Below, piece by piece: positions 50,423 through 60,990 of a stretch of 61,550 nucleotides of DNA; the first letter of the stretch is position 1, and every line of letters begins with the position of its first letter. Made by a program: the position numbers and the translations under genes. The stretch is taken from positions 1 through 61,550 of the forward strand of contig BLSF01000114.1 in assembly GCA_012862575.1 (NCBI GenBank), written 5' to 3'. Source of the stretch: Parietichytrium sp. I65-24A (taxonomy: Eukaryota > Sar > Bigyra > Thraustochytrida > Thraustochytriidae). Below the pieces are notes generated by a model. The model searched no databases. It was not told the origin of the DNA and worked only from the letters and a program-made list of their open reading frames with translations.

Positions 50423-51526
50423 CTAGACGTCGGTCGCCATGATTTTACCGATAGCCAGATCTTCGTCGTCCCCGTCGCCGTAATATCGCTCAGGGTGTCG
50501 CTCATCCACGTCAATGTGCTTTGCATACCCCCAAAAGTCAAAGTGCCGTTTGGCTCGCGTAATGCGGGTCACAGCTTCCCACACCATCAGCACGGTAAAA
50601 ATGACACTCAAAGAGGTCATGGTGTATCGAAACCCGTCGGATTCCAGGAATGGCTGGAACAGTGTGATCGGGGCCATGGTTGGCCCTGAAAAGTTCACTG
50701 GAAGAGTGCGTAGGCAAATAGCGTGAAGCAGCGACTGCGCCCGGATTTCAAGCCAGTCGATATGGCCCCACCAAGCAGCAAAGATGGGCACAATTAACGT
50801 CACGTGGATGTAGAACATGGCCTTTGGAGGATGATACACTGCGTTGTACTCAATGTTCCAGAAGGTATACCCGATGATGTAGAGTGGAGTTAAATTCCCG
50901 CGAAGCTGCACCTCCCGCTCTTCGTCGCGCTCGAGGACCCCGAAGCCATAGCGCTTTGCATAGGCAATAATGACGAGCATCTGAATCCCGCCGCAAATTC
51001 CGTTGATATAGTTGTACGGCTTTCCTTCCAAGAGAAAAAGCTCCCACATCACCGCCTCACCAACGTTGACGAAAAGGATGCCGTGCCCAAGCCTTGAGTA
51101 AATGTAGCTCATCCGCATCCCGTGCCAAAGCCTGTTCGGGGGTGGGAGATGGTATTTAATCGCGGTGAAGATCATCGCAGCAACGGTTAAGCTGATTAGC
51201 TTGATCCACTGAAAAGCGTCTCTTCCGATGAGCACCCCGCTCGCCAAAATAATCAGCGGCAAAATCAAACCAAAGAGGTAAGAGAAGAGTGTGTCAGACC
51301 GGACACCAAAGATGGTGAACAGTTTGCGAATCTGGAGGTAATTTACCGGCCAGACCACCCACGACCCGGTAAAGAGTATGATAAGAAATGCTCCAGACGG
51401 GCTCGCTGCGCCTGCAGCGGCCCAGAGCATGTCATTGTACGTCCCATTGATCGGCGACACGAACTCCCCCGTCGTCTCCTCAAACGTAAAACCCTCCGAG
51501 TTGTCCGACAGCATACGCCCCATCAT
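50423..51526 (-). CDS. Multi-pass membrane protein of unknown function
   Basis: 367 aa from the ATG at 51526; a second ATG follows directly at 51523, and the upstream frame offers only GTG. After a short acidic N-terminus come about nine hydrophobic segments, for example SGAFLIILFTGSWVVWPVNY, LFSYLFGLILPLIILASGVL, ISLTVAAMIFTAI, GICGGIQMLVIIAYAK, MFYIHVTLIVPIFAAWW and YTMTSLSVIFTVLMVWEAVT. Polar motifs kept inside the membrane region include YIIGYTFWNIEYNAVYHPP and RMSYIYSRLGHGILFVNVGE, which look like conserved functional loops. The pattern recalls prokaryote-like DUF5692-type membrane proteins, but I am not certain. There is no signal peptide. Transport, channel or enzyme function cannot be decided. 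Confidence 0.75.
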   Translation of the reverse strand: MMGRMLSDNSEGFTFEETTGEFVSPINGTYNDMLWAAAGAASPSGAFLIILFTGSWVVWPVNYLQIRKLFTIFGVRSDTLFSYLFGLILPLIILASGVLIGRDAFQWIKLISLTVAAMIFTAIKYHLPPPNRLWHGMRMSYIYSRLGHGILFVNVGEAVMWELFLLEGKPYNYINGICGGIQMLVIIAYAKRYGFGVLERDEEREVQLRGNLTPLYIIGYTFWNIEYNAVYHPPKAMFYIHVTLIVPIFAAWWGHIDWLEIRAQSLLHAICLRTLPVNFSGPTMAPITLFQPFLESDGFRYTMTSLSVIFTVLMVWEAVTRITRAKRHFDFWGYAKHIDVDERHPERYYGDGDDEDLAIGKIMATDV

Positions 51527-53224
51527 CTTGCCGTTCCTCACCCGGCCCGCACGCTACTCTGGCCTCGCGGAGTCCCTGTGCGGTGAATGAAACACTGCGA
51601 CTGGCTGCCACCCACCTGGACCGTTCAGCGCAGCGTGTGCGATCCCATGCGCAGCGACAAGAGCGACGAGAGCGACACACTCTACAAGTTGCACGACTAC
51701 TTATTCAAGTTACGTATCCACGAAACTGGCGAGTGAAAGCAGCCCACCCTCGATCACGGCCAAGTCTAGATCCGTAAGCTTATAACTTTTTCCTTCTTTC
51801 AACTAAGTTAAACTGTGAAAAGTAGACAGGCAGCTGGGACAGGTGTGCGTCGTGCATGCACGCACACGAAGGACACGTCTGAGTCGAGGATGAGTGATGA
51901 TGAGTAGGTGACTCGGGAGCCCGAGTGAGTGTGGCGAGAGGACGAGGACGAGAGGATCGCTCACTTGTGTGAATTGTGAGAACGATTGACTTCAATTGAG
52001 ATCGGATTGAGATTGAAACAGTCTTTTTTTACAAGTGAACATAGCAACACACAGTCTGTCTTGTCTTTTTCACAATCCGTCTTGATCAAAAGGTTGATTA
52101 GAGTTGATTTCGATCAATGAACGAACGCCGCATTGTCAACAAATTTGGCCCACTTTCGACTTAAAGTTTCACCCATCAGCACTATTACCACCGGAATCAT
52201 CACACCAGTTTGCATTAGACAGTCGCTATATCGCTATAGTTGTTGGGAGTCCGGCGCACACCCCAGCTAACTACTGGGAACTACTGGGTTGAACACTAAC
52301 TCACTATCTCAATTAGTGTATTCGGTGGCACACACTCTGAGGTTGCTGGGTATGGGGGATGTTAAGGTGGCGGTAAGGACGCGTAAGGACCGATGGAAAG
52401 GCAAAGTGGACTTGGAGGATTGTGGAAAATTGTGGAGGAGCCCAGGGAGCCCAAGTACTGAGTCAACTTGATCCTTTCAATCAAAACTCAAATCAATCTT
52501 TTAATCTTGAAAAACAAGTTCCTCTTTCCCACCGGTTCCCTCTTTCGTTTCCAGAGTAATGTTCTGAATGAGTCGCTCACGGTGAAATTGGTGAAATGGA
52601 CACGACAGGGTCCAATAAGAGCACTTAGGTGATTTTTTAATTGATAACGAGCGAGAGAGGGAGGGAGAGTCACCATGGAAATGGAAATGCGATTCTAACC
52701 AAAAGTTCTACAAAAGATTACGAAAGAATAAGAGTGACTATGAGAGTGCCAGGACGATAGAAGCCCTAGAGTATTCTTAGCACCTCAGCCGAGATACCAA
52801 GTACCTCTCCCTGAACTAAAACCGCTTAAAATTGTCACGTAAGTGAGGGGGGCACCGAGCGACTTCAAGGAGTGAAATCGTTCTCCTCGGATCTCAAAGT
52901 ATACCCTAACCAATCGATAAGAAGCTGTAATACGGTCTTCCCCACCTGCATTAGAGTGGCACTCCGTACATTACCGCCTCCTTACCCCAAACGCTTAATA
53001 CTCTCAACGAGCATCACTACCGACAACATACCACAATAGGTAGGGCTCCAGGTGTGTACCTCGATTGGTAGAAAGCGTTATGTAAGTGGTAGCGAACTGG
53101 CAGGAGTCGAGTGAGGAGTGCGAGAGAGACGGCAGTGTAACGGCCGGGCTTTGGGGCCAGGTGTACGCGGCGAGTACAGCCTAGTGAGAGTTTGCGGGAA
53201 GTGAAAGTGGTGGAGAGAGACAAG
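51527..53224. other. Intergenic region
   Basis: 1.7 kb divergent promoter space between genes at 51526 (minus) and 53225 (plus). AT-rich, with many short direct and inverted repeats; no frame or RNA gene I can support. Confidence 0.5.
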
Positions 53225-53977
53225 ATGGTGAAACACGCCAGCGTCAAGCAGGTGGAGCAAGGGCCAGAGCCTTGGCCGATGGTGTGGGTCGTAGAAGGCG
53301 CCAAGGCGAAGATGGAGGAGGAGAGACTGGAGAGCGATTTTCGAGAGCTGGAGGAGAGACTGCGGCTTGCGGATGACGAGGAGAGGTTTGCAGGAGCAGT
53401 GCCGAAGGAAGAGTTTATGACTGTGATGAGGATAGTAGACGAGGTGGTCGGCCACATGGGGTTTGAACTCGGAGTACTCCGGGCATCCCTGTGCGAAAAA
53501 TTCTCCGCCAAAGTGTTGACATCTATTTGCGGCGAGGTTCATTTTCAGGCTCCGGAGAGCACAGCAGAGCGACTCATTGTGGGATTTGATCCTGTGAACA
53601 ACCCTATGAAAGGGAAGTTTAACCGGCGCATAGAATGGACAGCTGTGACAGATCTTGTTGACGAAACTGTACAAATTCACTTAATTCCTCGCGAAGGCTA
53701 CGCAAAGTGGCTCGAAAAGGACAAGGTGCGCTCAAAGATGGAGAGGGAGGCGGCCCTCGCTGAGGCTTCTCGGCCAAAATCTGTGAAAGACTTTGTAGGA
53801 GGCCTTCGCCCCAAATCATTGCACGAGAAACTTCAACTCGGCGTTCTTGTAGCTTCCGCGTCAATAAAGTCCCTCACTGACTCGCTTAGTTCGGACGACG
53901 ACGCGAGTTCTGATAGCAAAGACATGCAGCGGTTTAGTTCAGAGCGGAACCCTGTTGAGAATGACGTCCAGCAATAG
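53225..53977 (+). CDS. Unrecognised cytosolic protein
   Basis: 250 aa from the ATG at 53225 (MVKHASVKQVEQGPEPWPMV); an upstream non-ATG extension to 53192 was not used. The N-terminus has a charged helix (EEERLESDFRELEERLRLAD). A compact domain follows (VVGHMGFELGVLRASLCEKF, then a beta-like segment FQAPESTAERLIVGFDPVNN). The C-terminus is Ser/Asp-rich (SSDDDASSDSKD). No signal peptide or TM segment. I do not recognise a family. Confidence 0.65.
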   Translation: MVKHASVKQVEQGPEPWPMVWVVEGAKAKMEEERLESDFRELEERLRLADDEERFAGAVPKEEFMTVMRIVDEVVGHMGFELGVLRASLCEKFSAKVLTSICGEVHFQAPESTAERLIVGFDPVNNPMKGKFNRRIEWTAVTDLVDETVQIHLIPREGYAKWLEKDKVRSKMEREAALAEASRPKSVKDFVGGLRPKSLHEKLQLGVLVASASIKSLTDSLSSDDDASSDSKDMQRFSSERNPVENDVQQ

Positions 53978-55336
53978 TTCACCAAAATCAACTTTGGAGC
54001 GCCCCCAAGACTGCACGAGCTGGGTCTATATTTCCTGCCCCTTGGCTCACAAGTCTTGGGATCGCGCCGCTGACATGACATATGATATGATTTTGACCTA
54101 GTACTTGTTGTTTAGTTTGACAGTGAGCACACGAGAGATAGGGAAAAGAGAGAAGTCACTGTTAATTCGTTTTGTTCTGTATGTTCCTCCTTATTCCCCT
54201 TCAAAGATCCGTTCCCCAGCCTGCATGCACTGTCAAGTTCGCAGTCAATCAGGAATCTAGTACGATGGCCGGACATGACAACTCACATCATGCATACGCT
54301 TTATCGGTTGCACCATGTCGTGGTGTTTTGAGTGCATCGTTCGAGGGAGAAGCAACTTTTGGTCCGGCTGCTGCCCTACCTGCATGACCTGGACCTGAGA
54401 TACCGGGCACTAAACCTATGTTTGCGGCTGTAAAGCGAGAAGAGCATGTTGATGCAGCACCGTGCGGCAAATCTTAGGCACAATTCATGACTTCAGCTTT
54501 TTTTTCAAGCTACGGACTTACAAATTCGTTGAGGTTGTCGGTCTTTCTCGCCACATATCACCTATCGCTTTCTGCGCAAGATGCCTTTGTCAAGCACGCT
54601 GTTTCATCTTCGAAGCCGTTCGTCGGCAATCAACTCATCAAGCTTCTTGGAAAAGCTTTACCAAAGTCTTGGGCGGCTCAATAGTCTCCTCTCCCAACGC
54701 CAAGAGCTATCAATCATCCTACGAGGTCATTCCCTCCTTGCTACCAGTATATCCTATAGTTCTACTACACTACCAACGGACACATAAAATAGCTTTTTGG
54801 ACATCGTCTTGTCATCGGCACCGTTGGCCATTTCTCAGTCAAGGCGGTCACGACTGCAACCTGTGTAAGGCGGGCTCGAGACACGCGACCTTGCAACCGA
54901 CAGTTCTGGCAGTCATGGCTGTATATGCGGTTGGGTTGCTTTTTGGATCGTTTAGCGCTGGCTAGAGCAAAAGTTCGAGTCTCTGGTGACCTCGATAAAT
55001 GCGTTACGGCGGAGAATTGCCGAGTGCCAGTGCGGTGCCAAGTGCAAGTGCCAAGTTGAACTGCGATTGCATGGGTTCGTTACGCAAGACCGAGATCTTG
55101 ACGGCAAACATTTCCGAGCCCGAAACCGAGTCCAGGTCAAAGTCAACGGCTCGTCATGATAGATACTGAGACGCCCAGCCTATCAGCCTGACTGTATGTA
55201 AGGAGTTGTATTCGAGAGGCTGTCGTCAACCCAGTTCGAGAAAAGAGCAAACATCATCAGACCCAAAACAAGCCACCGAGCAATACACGATAGCGCGTGA
55301 GCACTGCCACCTGACTGATACTTGAAGCAAAGAAAA
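53978..55336. other. Intergenic region
   Basis: Contains a 167-codon frame (54462-54965) and overlapping shorter frames, none with recognisable domains or supportive context. I do not call a gene. Confidence 0.45.
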
Positions 55337-55936
55337 ATGGGAGCTACTGCATCTGTGAATGTTGGAGAAGAGACCGTGAGCCGCGAGCAGGTTGTAAACG
55401 CGCTCAAGGAGAAGCTTGAGCTGCTCAAGGCTGAGGCAGCTAAGGAGGGATGCGAAGACACTCCTCGCGGCGAGACGGCAAAAGCAGAGTGCAAGAGACT
55501 CAGGCAAGTTCTCAAGAGCTGCCTAGAGGACAACGTACCACTCGAGAAGTGCCTCGCGGAGCTCCAAAAGAACCCAGGCTCAAACGATATTCTCACCTAC
55601 AGGTCTGATGAATCCGAGGAAGGTGACGACAAGCGCGTCGCATGCAGCAAATGCGAACGCAAATTCAACTCCGATCGCATCGAGAAGCACGAGAGCGTGT
55701 GCAAGGGCAAGCAGAACAAAGACGACAAGAAGCCACCACTTCCAACCGGAGGCTCTTCGACCTCCACCGGAAGTGATGGGGAGGTTCCAAAGTGGAAGCA
55801 GGACCGCGAGAAGTTTAAGGAGCAACTGAAGAAGGACCAGACCGCAAGCGCTCGCGGCGACGGCAGCGCGAGAAAAGAGCAGCCTGTCGAAGTCGCTGTT
55901 CCTGCCGATGCTGCTCCTGCTGCTGCGGCGGAGTAA
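55337..55936 (+). CDS. N-myristoylation-type C2HC zinc-finger protein
   Basis: 199 aa from the ATG at 55337 (MGATASVNVGEETVSREQVV). A Gly at position 2 followed by small residues fits an N-myristoylation signal and supports this start over the TTG frame opening at 55322. Residues about 28-75 are helical with three spaced Cys (GCEDTPRGETAKAECKRLRQ, SCLEDN, KCL). About 99-124 (RVACSKCERKFNSDRIEKHE, then SVCKG) is a C2HC zinc finger (C-x2-C-x12-H-x3-C) of the ZC2HC1/FAM164 type. The C-terminal third is Lys/Pro/Ala-rich and disordered. Membrane tethering through myristate plus zinc-finger binding is inferred; the specific role is unknown. Confidence 0.75.
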   Translation: MGATASVNVGEETVSREQVVNALKEKLELLKAEAAKEGCEDTPRGETAKAECKRLRQVLKSCLEDNVPLEKCLAELQKNPGSNDILTYRSDESEEGDDKRVACSKCERKFNSDRIEKHESVCKGKQNKDDKKPPLPTGGSSTSTGSDGEVPKWKQDREKFKEQLKKDQTASARGDGSARKEQPVEVAVPADAAPAAAAE

Positions 55937-56392
55937 TTTCTTCGGGCGTGAAAGAGGGCTCAGAGCTGTGAATGCTATGAGAACCTGGATTGCTGCTGCA
56001 AAACTGCACTTGTGTTTTTTATTTCGTTCAAGTGTCCCACATAGACCGGGGACCTTGACATTCTGTAGGGTGTGTCATCACGCGCCCAACTTGTGTTTGC
56101 TTTTGAAGATTGCACTCTTTCGTCTCACTTCGTACCAAAACATTATTCTTGGCAACTTCAATAAGGGTTAAAAGCGACAGCTTGTGTTGCTCGCCACTTA
56201 AAGAAGGAGGAGCCAACCTTAAAAAGAAAAACCAATGAACACGCTTCACTCAAATTAACACTCTTCATCATTGTCAACATTCCATTCTAACATCATGAGA
56301 GGTGCTCTCAATTTCAAGGACGGCCCGTCGCCAGAGACAGACTCCAGCAAAACAATGCCGCACCTCAACGCTAATTTAAAGATCAGGCAACT
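55937..56392. other. Convergent intergenic region
   Basis: 3' flanks of two convergent genes; no further feature. A 101-codon frame at 56271-56576 overlaps the synthetase 3' end and is treated as a shadow. Confidence 0.5.
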
Positions 56393-58633
56393 CTATGCGG
56401 AGCCGCCTGGGAATACCTCGTTCAGTCTACCTGAAATACTTTTTGAGCAGCGACTCAAGAACTCGTCTAATGGAAATGACGTATTTACGGAGCCATCGTT
56501 CGAGCGAACAGCAACGCTGTTATTCTTGACCTCTTCATCACCCACGATCAAAATCGCAGAAAATGGAGCTTGCTGAGCATTTCGAACACGCTTTGACAAT
56601 GTCTCATTACCCGCATCGACCTGGACACAGAGTCCCGCAGCTGCAACATTGTTGAGAAAGTTGACGGGTTGAGCCGGGTTTTCTTCGTCTTGCTTGCAGC
56701 AGCAATCGCGGAGCTTTGCAGCAAGCTCGTTTGCGTACGCTTCGTGGGCATCGGCAACAGGAATGATCATGATTTGACGGGGACTGAGCCAGAATGGAAG
56801 TTTACCATTCGTGTGTTCGATCAGAATCGCTAAGAATCGCTCCAAGGAGCCCAGTACGGCACGATGAATCATTACAGGGCGATTGCGTTCGCCACCTGAG
56901 CTGGTGAACTCTAAATCGAATCGCTCCGGCAGTTGAAAGTCTAACTGAATGGTGGCGCATTGATGCTGCCGACCGAGTGCATCAGTGACAGATATGTCAA
57001 TTTTTGGACCGTAGAATGCACCTTCGCCTGGGTCGAGGCGCCACGAGAGTCCCGTAGCGTTGAGAACATTCTTCAAAGTTTCTTCTGCGTGTGCCCAATC
57101 TTCGTCCCTCCCAATAGACTTCTCCTCAGGGCGTGTGGACAGACACATTTTGAACTTGAATTGAAACAGCGTTTCGTACACATAACGAACGAACTCGATG
57201 CAGTCAAGTAGCTCTTGGTGCATCTGGTCACGAGTGCAGAAAATATGGGCATCATCTTGGTGAAATCTTCGGAGTCGTGTCATCCCCCCAAGGGCCCCAG
57301 ACGCCTCGTTGCGATGAAGCGCGGAGAAATCGGCCAGGCGAACTGGTAAGTCGCGGAAAGACTTGAGCGAATGTGAGAACACGAGACAGTGGCCCGGGCA
57401 ATTCATCGGCTTAAGGCCCATCTCCTCCTCGCTCTTTTCACCCTCTGCGTTGATCGGGTGGCACGCGCCATGGTTGTGCTCGTTCTGCTCGCCATTATCC
57501 GCGGGAACATGGTGGCTGGAAACCTTATACATATTCTCCTTGTAATTGTCGGAATGGCCGCTCTGATTCCAAAGCTCGGAGGAATAGATGAGCGGAGTCA
57601 TGACCTCGTCATAGCCTCGAAGGGCATACTGGTCACGGAGCATGGTGAGAAGGCGGTTGTACACGACTGTGCCGTGCGGAAGCATAAACGCGCTGCCTGG
57701 GCTAAGCTTGTGAAACATAAAGAGCTGTTGGTGCTTGCCTACTTTGCGGTGATCGCGCTTTGCAGCTTCTTCGGTCCTGGCCAACCAGTCTTTAAGCAGG
57801 GTCTGCTCAGGGAAATTGATTCCATACACGCGTTCCTGCTCACCATTCTGCACAGTCTTTGCGTCCAGGATCTTCATGCCCTTATTGAGGACGCTGGTGT
57901 TGGGCACGTGCGGGCCGCGACAAAGGTCCACAAAGTCCCCGCATTTGTACGCGGTCAAAACCAGCTCCTCTCTTGCATTTTTGGCCTCGGCATTCGCCGT
58001 CAGCTTGTCAATCATCTCCAATTTCCGCGGGTTGTCCGCAAACAACTCTCGCGCCTCCTCCTCGGACAGCTCCAGTCTTTCAAAAGGGTGCGCGCCGCGC
58101 ATCATCTTCACCATATGCTTCAGCAGTGCCTTGAACTTTTGCGGCGTCACCTTCATGCTCTTATCTTTGAACTCCACATCGTAGAAGAAACCCCCCGATC
58201 CTGGCCCAACCACGCCGTCCTCGCTCAGCTGCGCCTCCACTGCCGGTCCGTCGCACAGCCACGCCTGGTCCGCGCCAAATTCCGTTTCCAGCGCGTACCC
58301 GAGGACGTGCGCGGAGGAGTGCCAGAACACCTCGCAGCCCTCCGCGGACCCGAACCCTACCGGTCGCACTACCGTTCCGCTAGCCGCCAGCTCGCGCGCG
58401 CGGTGCACGTCCACCACGCGCCCGTCCGCGAGCACGCCCGCGAGCGCCGAGGACCACTCGTCGTCCCGGGAGGCGCCCGGTGGGACGCTTTTAAAAGTGT
58501 CCGCGCACGAGGGGACAGGTGCGCGCGCAGCCTGCAGAGCGCCCCACACACGCACGCGCCGCGCGGCGGCCGGTTCTGTGGAGAAGAACCGGCGCAAGAA
58601 CCGGCCGCGCGGAAGGAGAGAGCGCGACAGCAT
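56393..58633 (-). CDS. Threonyl-tRNA synthetase
   Basis: 746 aa from the ATG at 58633, which begins a presequence-like peptide (MLSRSLLPRGRFLRRFFSTE). An in-frame ATG at 58738 would add 35 residues ending in the repeat RNTRNTRN. Domains in order: TGS-like region, SAD/editing domain (FWHSSAHVLGYALE and CGDFVDLCRGPHV, the HxxxH and Cys-His editing-site motifs), and class II core with GLKPMNCPGHCLVF, motif 2 (HRNEASGALGGMTRLRRFHQ) and motif 3 (HRAVLGSLERFLAIL). The zinc ligands (Cys of MNCPGH and His residues) appear kept. A His/Asn/Glu-rich insertion follows the active-site region (HHVPADNGEQNEHNHGACHP). The C-terminus is the anticodon-binding domain (IMIIPVADAHEAYANELAAK). It charges tRNA-Thr. 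Two starts could give cytosolic and organellar forms. Confidence 0.95.
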   Translation of the reverse strand: MLSRSLLPRGRFLRRFFSTEPAAARRVRVWGALQAARAPVPSCADTFKSVPPGASRDDEWSSALAGVLADGRVVDVHRARELAASGTVVRPVGFGSAEGCEVFWHSSAHVLGYALETEFGADQAWLCDGPAVEAQLSEDGVVGPGSGGFFYDVEFKDKSMKVTPQKFKALLKHMVKMMRGAHPFERLELSEEEARELFADNPRKLEMIDKLTANAEAKNAREELVLTAYKCGDFVDLCRGPHVPNTSVLNKGMKILDAKTVQNGEQERVYGINFPEQTLLKDWLARTEEAAKRDHRKVGKHQQLFMFHKLSPGSAFMLPHGTVVYNRLLTMLRDQYALRGYDEVMTPLIYSSELWNQSGHSDNYKENMYKVSSHHVPADNGEQNEHNHGACHPINAEGEKSEEEMGLKPMNCPGHCLVFSHSLKSFRDLPVRLADFSALHRNEASGALGGMTRLRRFHQDDAHIFCTRDQMHQELLDCIEFVRYVYETLFQFKFKMCLSTRPEEKSIGRDEDWAHAEETLKNVLNATGLSWRLDPGEGAFYGPKIDISVTDALGRQHQCATIQLDFQLPERFDLEFTSSGGERNRPVMIHRAVLGSLERFLAILIEHTNGKLPFWLSPRQIMIIPVADAHEAYANELAAKLRDCCCKQDEENPAQPVNFLNNVAAAGLCVQVDAGNETLSKRVRNAQQAPFSAILIVGDEEVKNNSVAVRSNDGSVNTSFPLDEFLSRCSKSISGRLNEVFPGGSA

Positions 58634-59122
58634 GTTCCGCGTGTTCCGCGTGTTCCGCGAGTTCCGCTGCGCGCACTGAGTACCCCTCTGTCTCCCAGGG
58701 ACCCGAATGCACCAAACAAAGCTTACTAACCATTCCATCTATCCACTTCTACCGCATTTACCTGCACTATGCAGGTGAATGACCATGGTTATCAAAAGAC
58801 CACACGAAACTGGTAGCGCCCCTCCTGGCTGGTTAGCAGTGACTACGTGGAGTGTAAGCAGCCGGGCGAACCTAGAGCTGCTCGCGAACAATAGATGTTC
58901 TCTTTGTTCCTGGGATCTCAAGAGTGTATATGTATGTACCGGTACGTGTAGGTAGTGTGAGCGAGTACGCGTACAAGTGTCCGCGGCCGAGAGTGGAAGT
59001 GTACTCGCTGGCGAGTCCCGCTCTTTAAGGAGGACATTAATCATCATATAGTCATAGTGACACCTTCCTCTACGAGTGGGCAAGTGAGGGGAGTGGCGTG
59101 AAGAGAGGAGAGGGGAGAGGGG
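58634..59122. other. Divergent intergenic region
   Basis: 5' flanks of the threonyl-tRNA synthetase (minus) and the MscS-type channel (plus). Includes the optional 5' extension of the synthetase (58634-58738). Nothing else recognised. Confidence 0.5.
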
Positions 59123-60643
59123 ATGAGCGACTGTCCGTCGGAATGGTCTGCGAGCGACTACTGTTCGTGTCCCTCAGAACCGCCGAGCATTTGCCTGCTG
59201 TGGGGCATCCCGTATCCGTGGCTGATTATCTCTGTGGTGATATGGCTGCTGGCTGCGCTGAGTAGTAAAATTGTGGACCTGCTCGTGGCCATATTGGGGC
59301 TCGTGCTCAATGGATACGGGAAATCAGAATGGACGAACATTGTTAAGAAGACTATGTTGTATTGGACCACAAATCTATTGTGGTGGGGTTTGATCTGGGC
59401 CGGCTTCAAGACTTTACAACTCCCATCGAACGTGTACAACGTGATGAGGTACTTTTTCAGCATACCATTTTTCCTCATCCTTTTTCCATGGGTGAACGTT
59501 GCATTCAATTGCTCCACAATGATCATTGTGGACTATATTCAGCGACGGGCGATGCGCATTAAGGATAATACGATAAACAAGGGTGGGGATGATCCAAGGG
59601 AATTTGACCAGTTGCTTGGCGCCATGGATGATGAGGATGACGGAAAGGAGGCTGGTAGCAACCCGCAGTTTTCATCAAAGATCGGGCAGGCAGCTAGCTT
59701 TGCGCCCAAAGACGATGTGACGCGGAGTCCAGAGGAGGTTGCCGAGGTGAAAAGCCACGCCATCGCCGAATTCTTGCGCGTCATAAAGTACCTGGCGTTT
59801 ATTTTCATATTCATTCTTGCTTTGCAAAGCAACAATGTCCCGGTGGTTTCTTTCTTCAAAAGCGGCACGCTGTTCACTCTGTCCATTGTTTTCGCTGCTC
59901 AACCATGGATAAGAAATCTGATGGGCGGATTGCTCGTCTTCTTTGACAACAAATACACGCTCAATGATACTGTTCGTATCATTGGCACCGAAGGGGTGGT
60001 CAAAGGGATCACGCTGCGCACCACTATTTTACAACGCGCCGATAACTCAGTGGTCTACATCCCCAATTCTAAGGTCTTGGAGCAGCCTGTGGCTAACTTA
60101 TCGCGCAGGAAAGCGCGCTTGCTTGAGGTCCGCGTGCAGGTCAGCCGTAACACAAAAGCGGATCAAATCAGATCGTTGATCACCGAGCTCGAGCACGCCC
60201 TGCGAATGCTGCACCCTTCCCTGGTTGCCCATCCGAGCAACAAGTTCCGTAGCAACACGACCTCTGGCGCGGAAAGCCATGGAGGAGACTTCTTTGTTGT
60301 GCTCGAGAATATGTTTGAGCTTCTGGTGTGGACACACATCTCGGGAGACGAGCGCCACAATAAGCCGTTTGCGGATATCCAGTCTGAAGTGATGCTCTCC
60401 ATTAAAGAGGTAATGGAGAAGCTCGGTATCAAGAGTGCCTCTGATGAGGAGATCCTTAGCGACTCAGACACAATAAATCCTGAAATAGCGCTGCCGGAGC
60501 GCAGAAGCGTCAAAGAATTGCAAAACGAGGACGGCCAGCCTTATCTTTACACCAAGTTTGATCAAGACGACTATAAAAACGATGACACCGACTACGCCAT
60601 GGCTGCCTCTGCTTTGCTCATGGACAATGCCGGGCTCACTTGA
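59123..60643 (+). CDS. MscS-type mechanosensitive ion channel
   Basis: 506 aa, ATG at 59123. The N-terminus is Cys/Ser-rich and has no signal peptide. TM helices lie at about 27-50, 55-70, 75-95 and 110-130. An acidic cytosolic loop (about 150-205) precedes another TM (YLAFIFIFILALQS, about 218-235) and the MscS pore helix, with the motif QPWIRNLMGGLLVFFDNKYT (about 258-277). The beta domain (TVRIIGTEGVVKGITLRTTI, then SVVYIPNSKV) is the most conserved MscS region. The C-terminal cytosolic domain is followed by an acidic tail. The pore-helix Gly/Ala pattern is compatible with a working channel. MscS-like proteins gate on membrane tension to release osmolytes. Eukaryotic members occur in plastid, mitochondrial or plasma membranes; location is not determinable. 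Confidence 0.9.
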   Translation: MSDCPSEWSASDYCSCPSEPPSICLLWGIPYPWLIISVVIWLLAALSSKIVDLLVAILGLVLNGYGKSEWTNIVKKTMLYWTTNLLWWGLIWAGFKTLQLPSNVYNVMRYFFSIPFFLILFPWVNVAFNCSTMIIVDYIQRRAMRIKDNTINKGGDDPREFDQLLGAMDDEDDGKEAGSNPQFSSKIGQAASFAPKDDVTRSPEEVAEVKSHAIAEFLRVIKYLAFIFIFILALQSNNVPVVSFFKSGTLFTLSIVFAAQPWIRNLMGGLLVFFDNKYTLNDTVRIIGTEGVVKGITLRTTILQRADNSVVYIPNSKVLEQPVANLSRRKARLLEVRVQVSRNTKADQIRSLITELEHALRMLHPSLVAHPSNKFRSNTTSGAESHGGDFFVVLENMFELLVWTHISGDERHNKPFADIQSEVMLSIKEVMEKLGIKSASDEEILSDSDTINPEIALPERRSVKELQNEDGQPYLYTKFDQDDYKNDDTDYAMAASALLMDNAGLT

Positions 60644-60990
60644 AGTGCGTTTGCCTTTCGCGCTTATATATGTACATAATGAAAAACGGACTTGCACGCT
60701 CCTTCCTTTCGTGTCGCTACAATCCACGCCAAGGTTTGACGCACTGTGAATCTACGAGAACGTTTTCACATGCGAAACCTCGCCGATCCTTCGACTCGTA
60801 CTGTGCACGAGTATACAGTATACAAGAGTGGTACTACAAGCTTACCCAAATCGCCGTCCCTTTTCCCGAGCGAGACAATAACGAGAGACAGAAGAGACCG
60901 AGAGGGAGGGTGGAATTAACAAGGTAGAATCGTTTCGCCGCCTGGCCTGCCAAGGTGCGAAGAGTAGCTGCGGCGATCTGACCCGGAGAC
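60644..60990. other. Intergenic region
   Basis: Short space between the MscS-type gene and the COA5-like gene; probable promoter of the latter. Nothing else seen. Confidence 0.5.

Noticed and set aside
54462-54965. 167-codon forward frame
   Set aside because: No recognisable motif, many rare-looking residues, and several alternative frames overlap it equally.
57389-58729. 446-codon open frame antisense to threonyl-tRNA synthetase
   Set aside because: The sense strand encodes a full conserved enzyme; the antisense frame is a GC-rich shadow with His/Arg/Leu bias and no domain.
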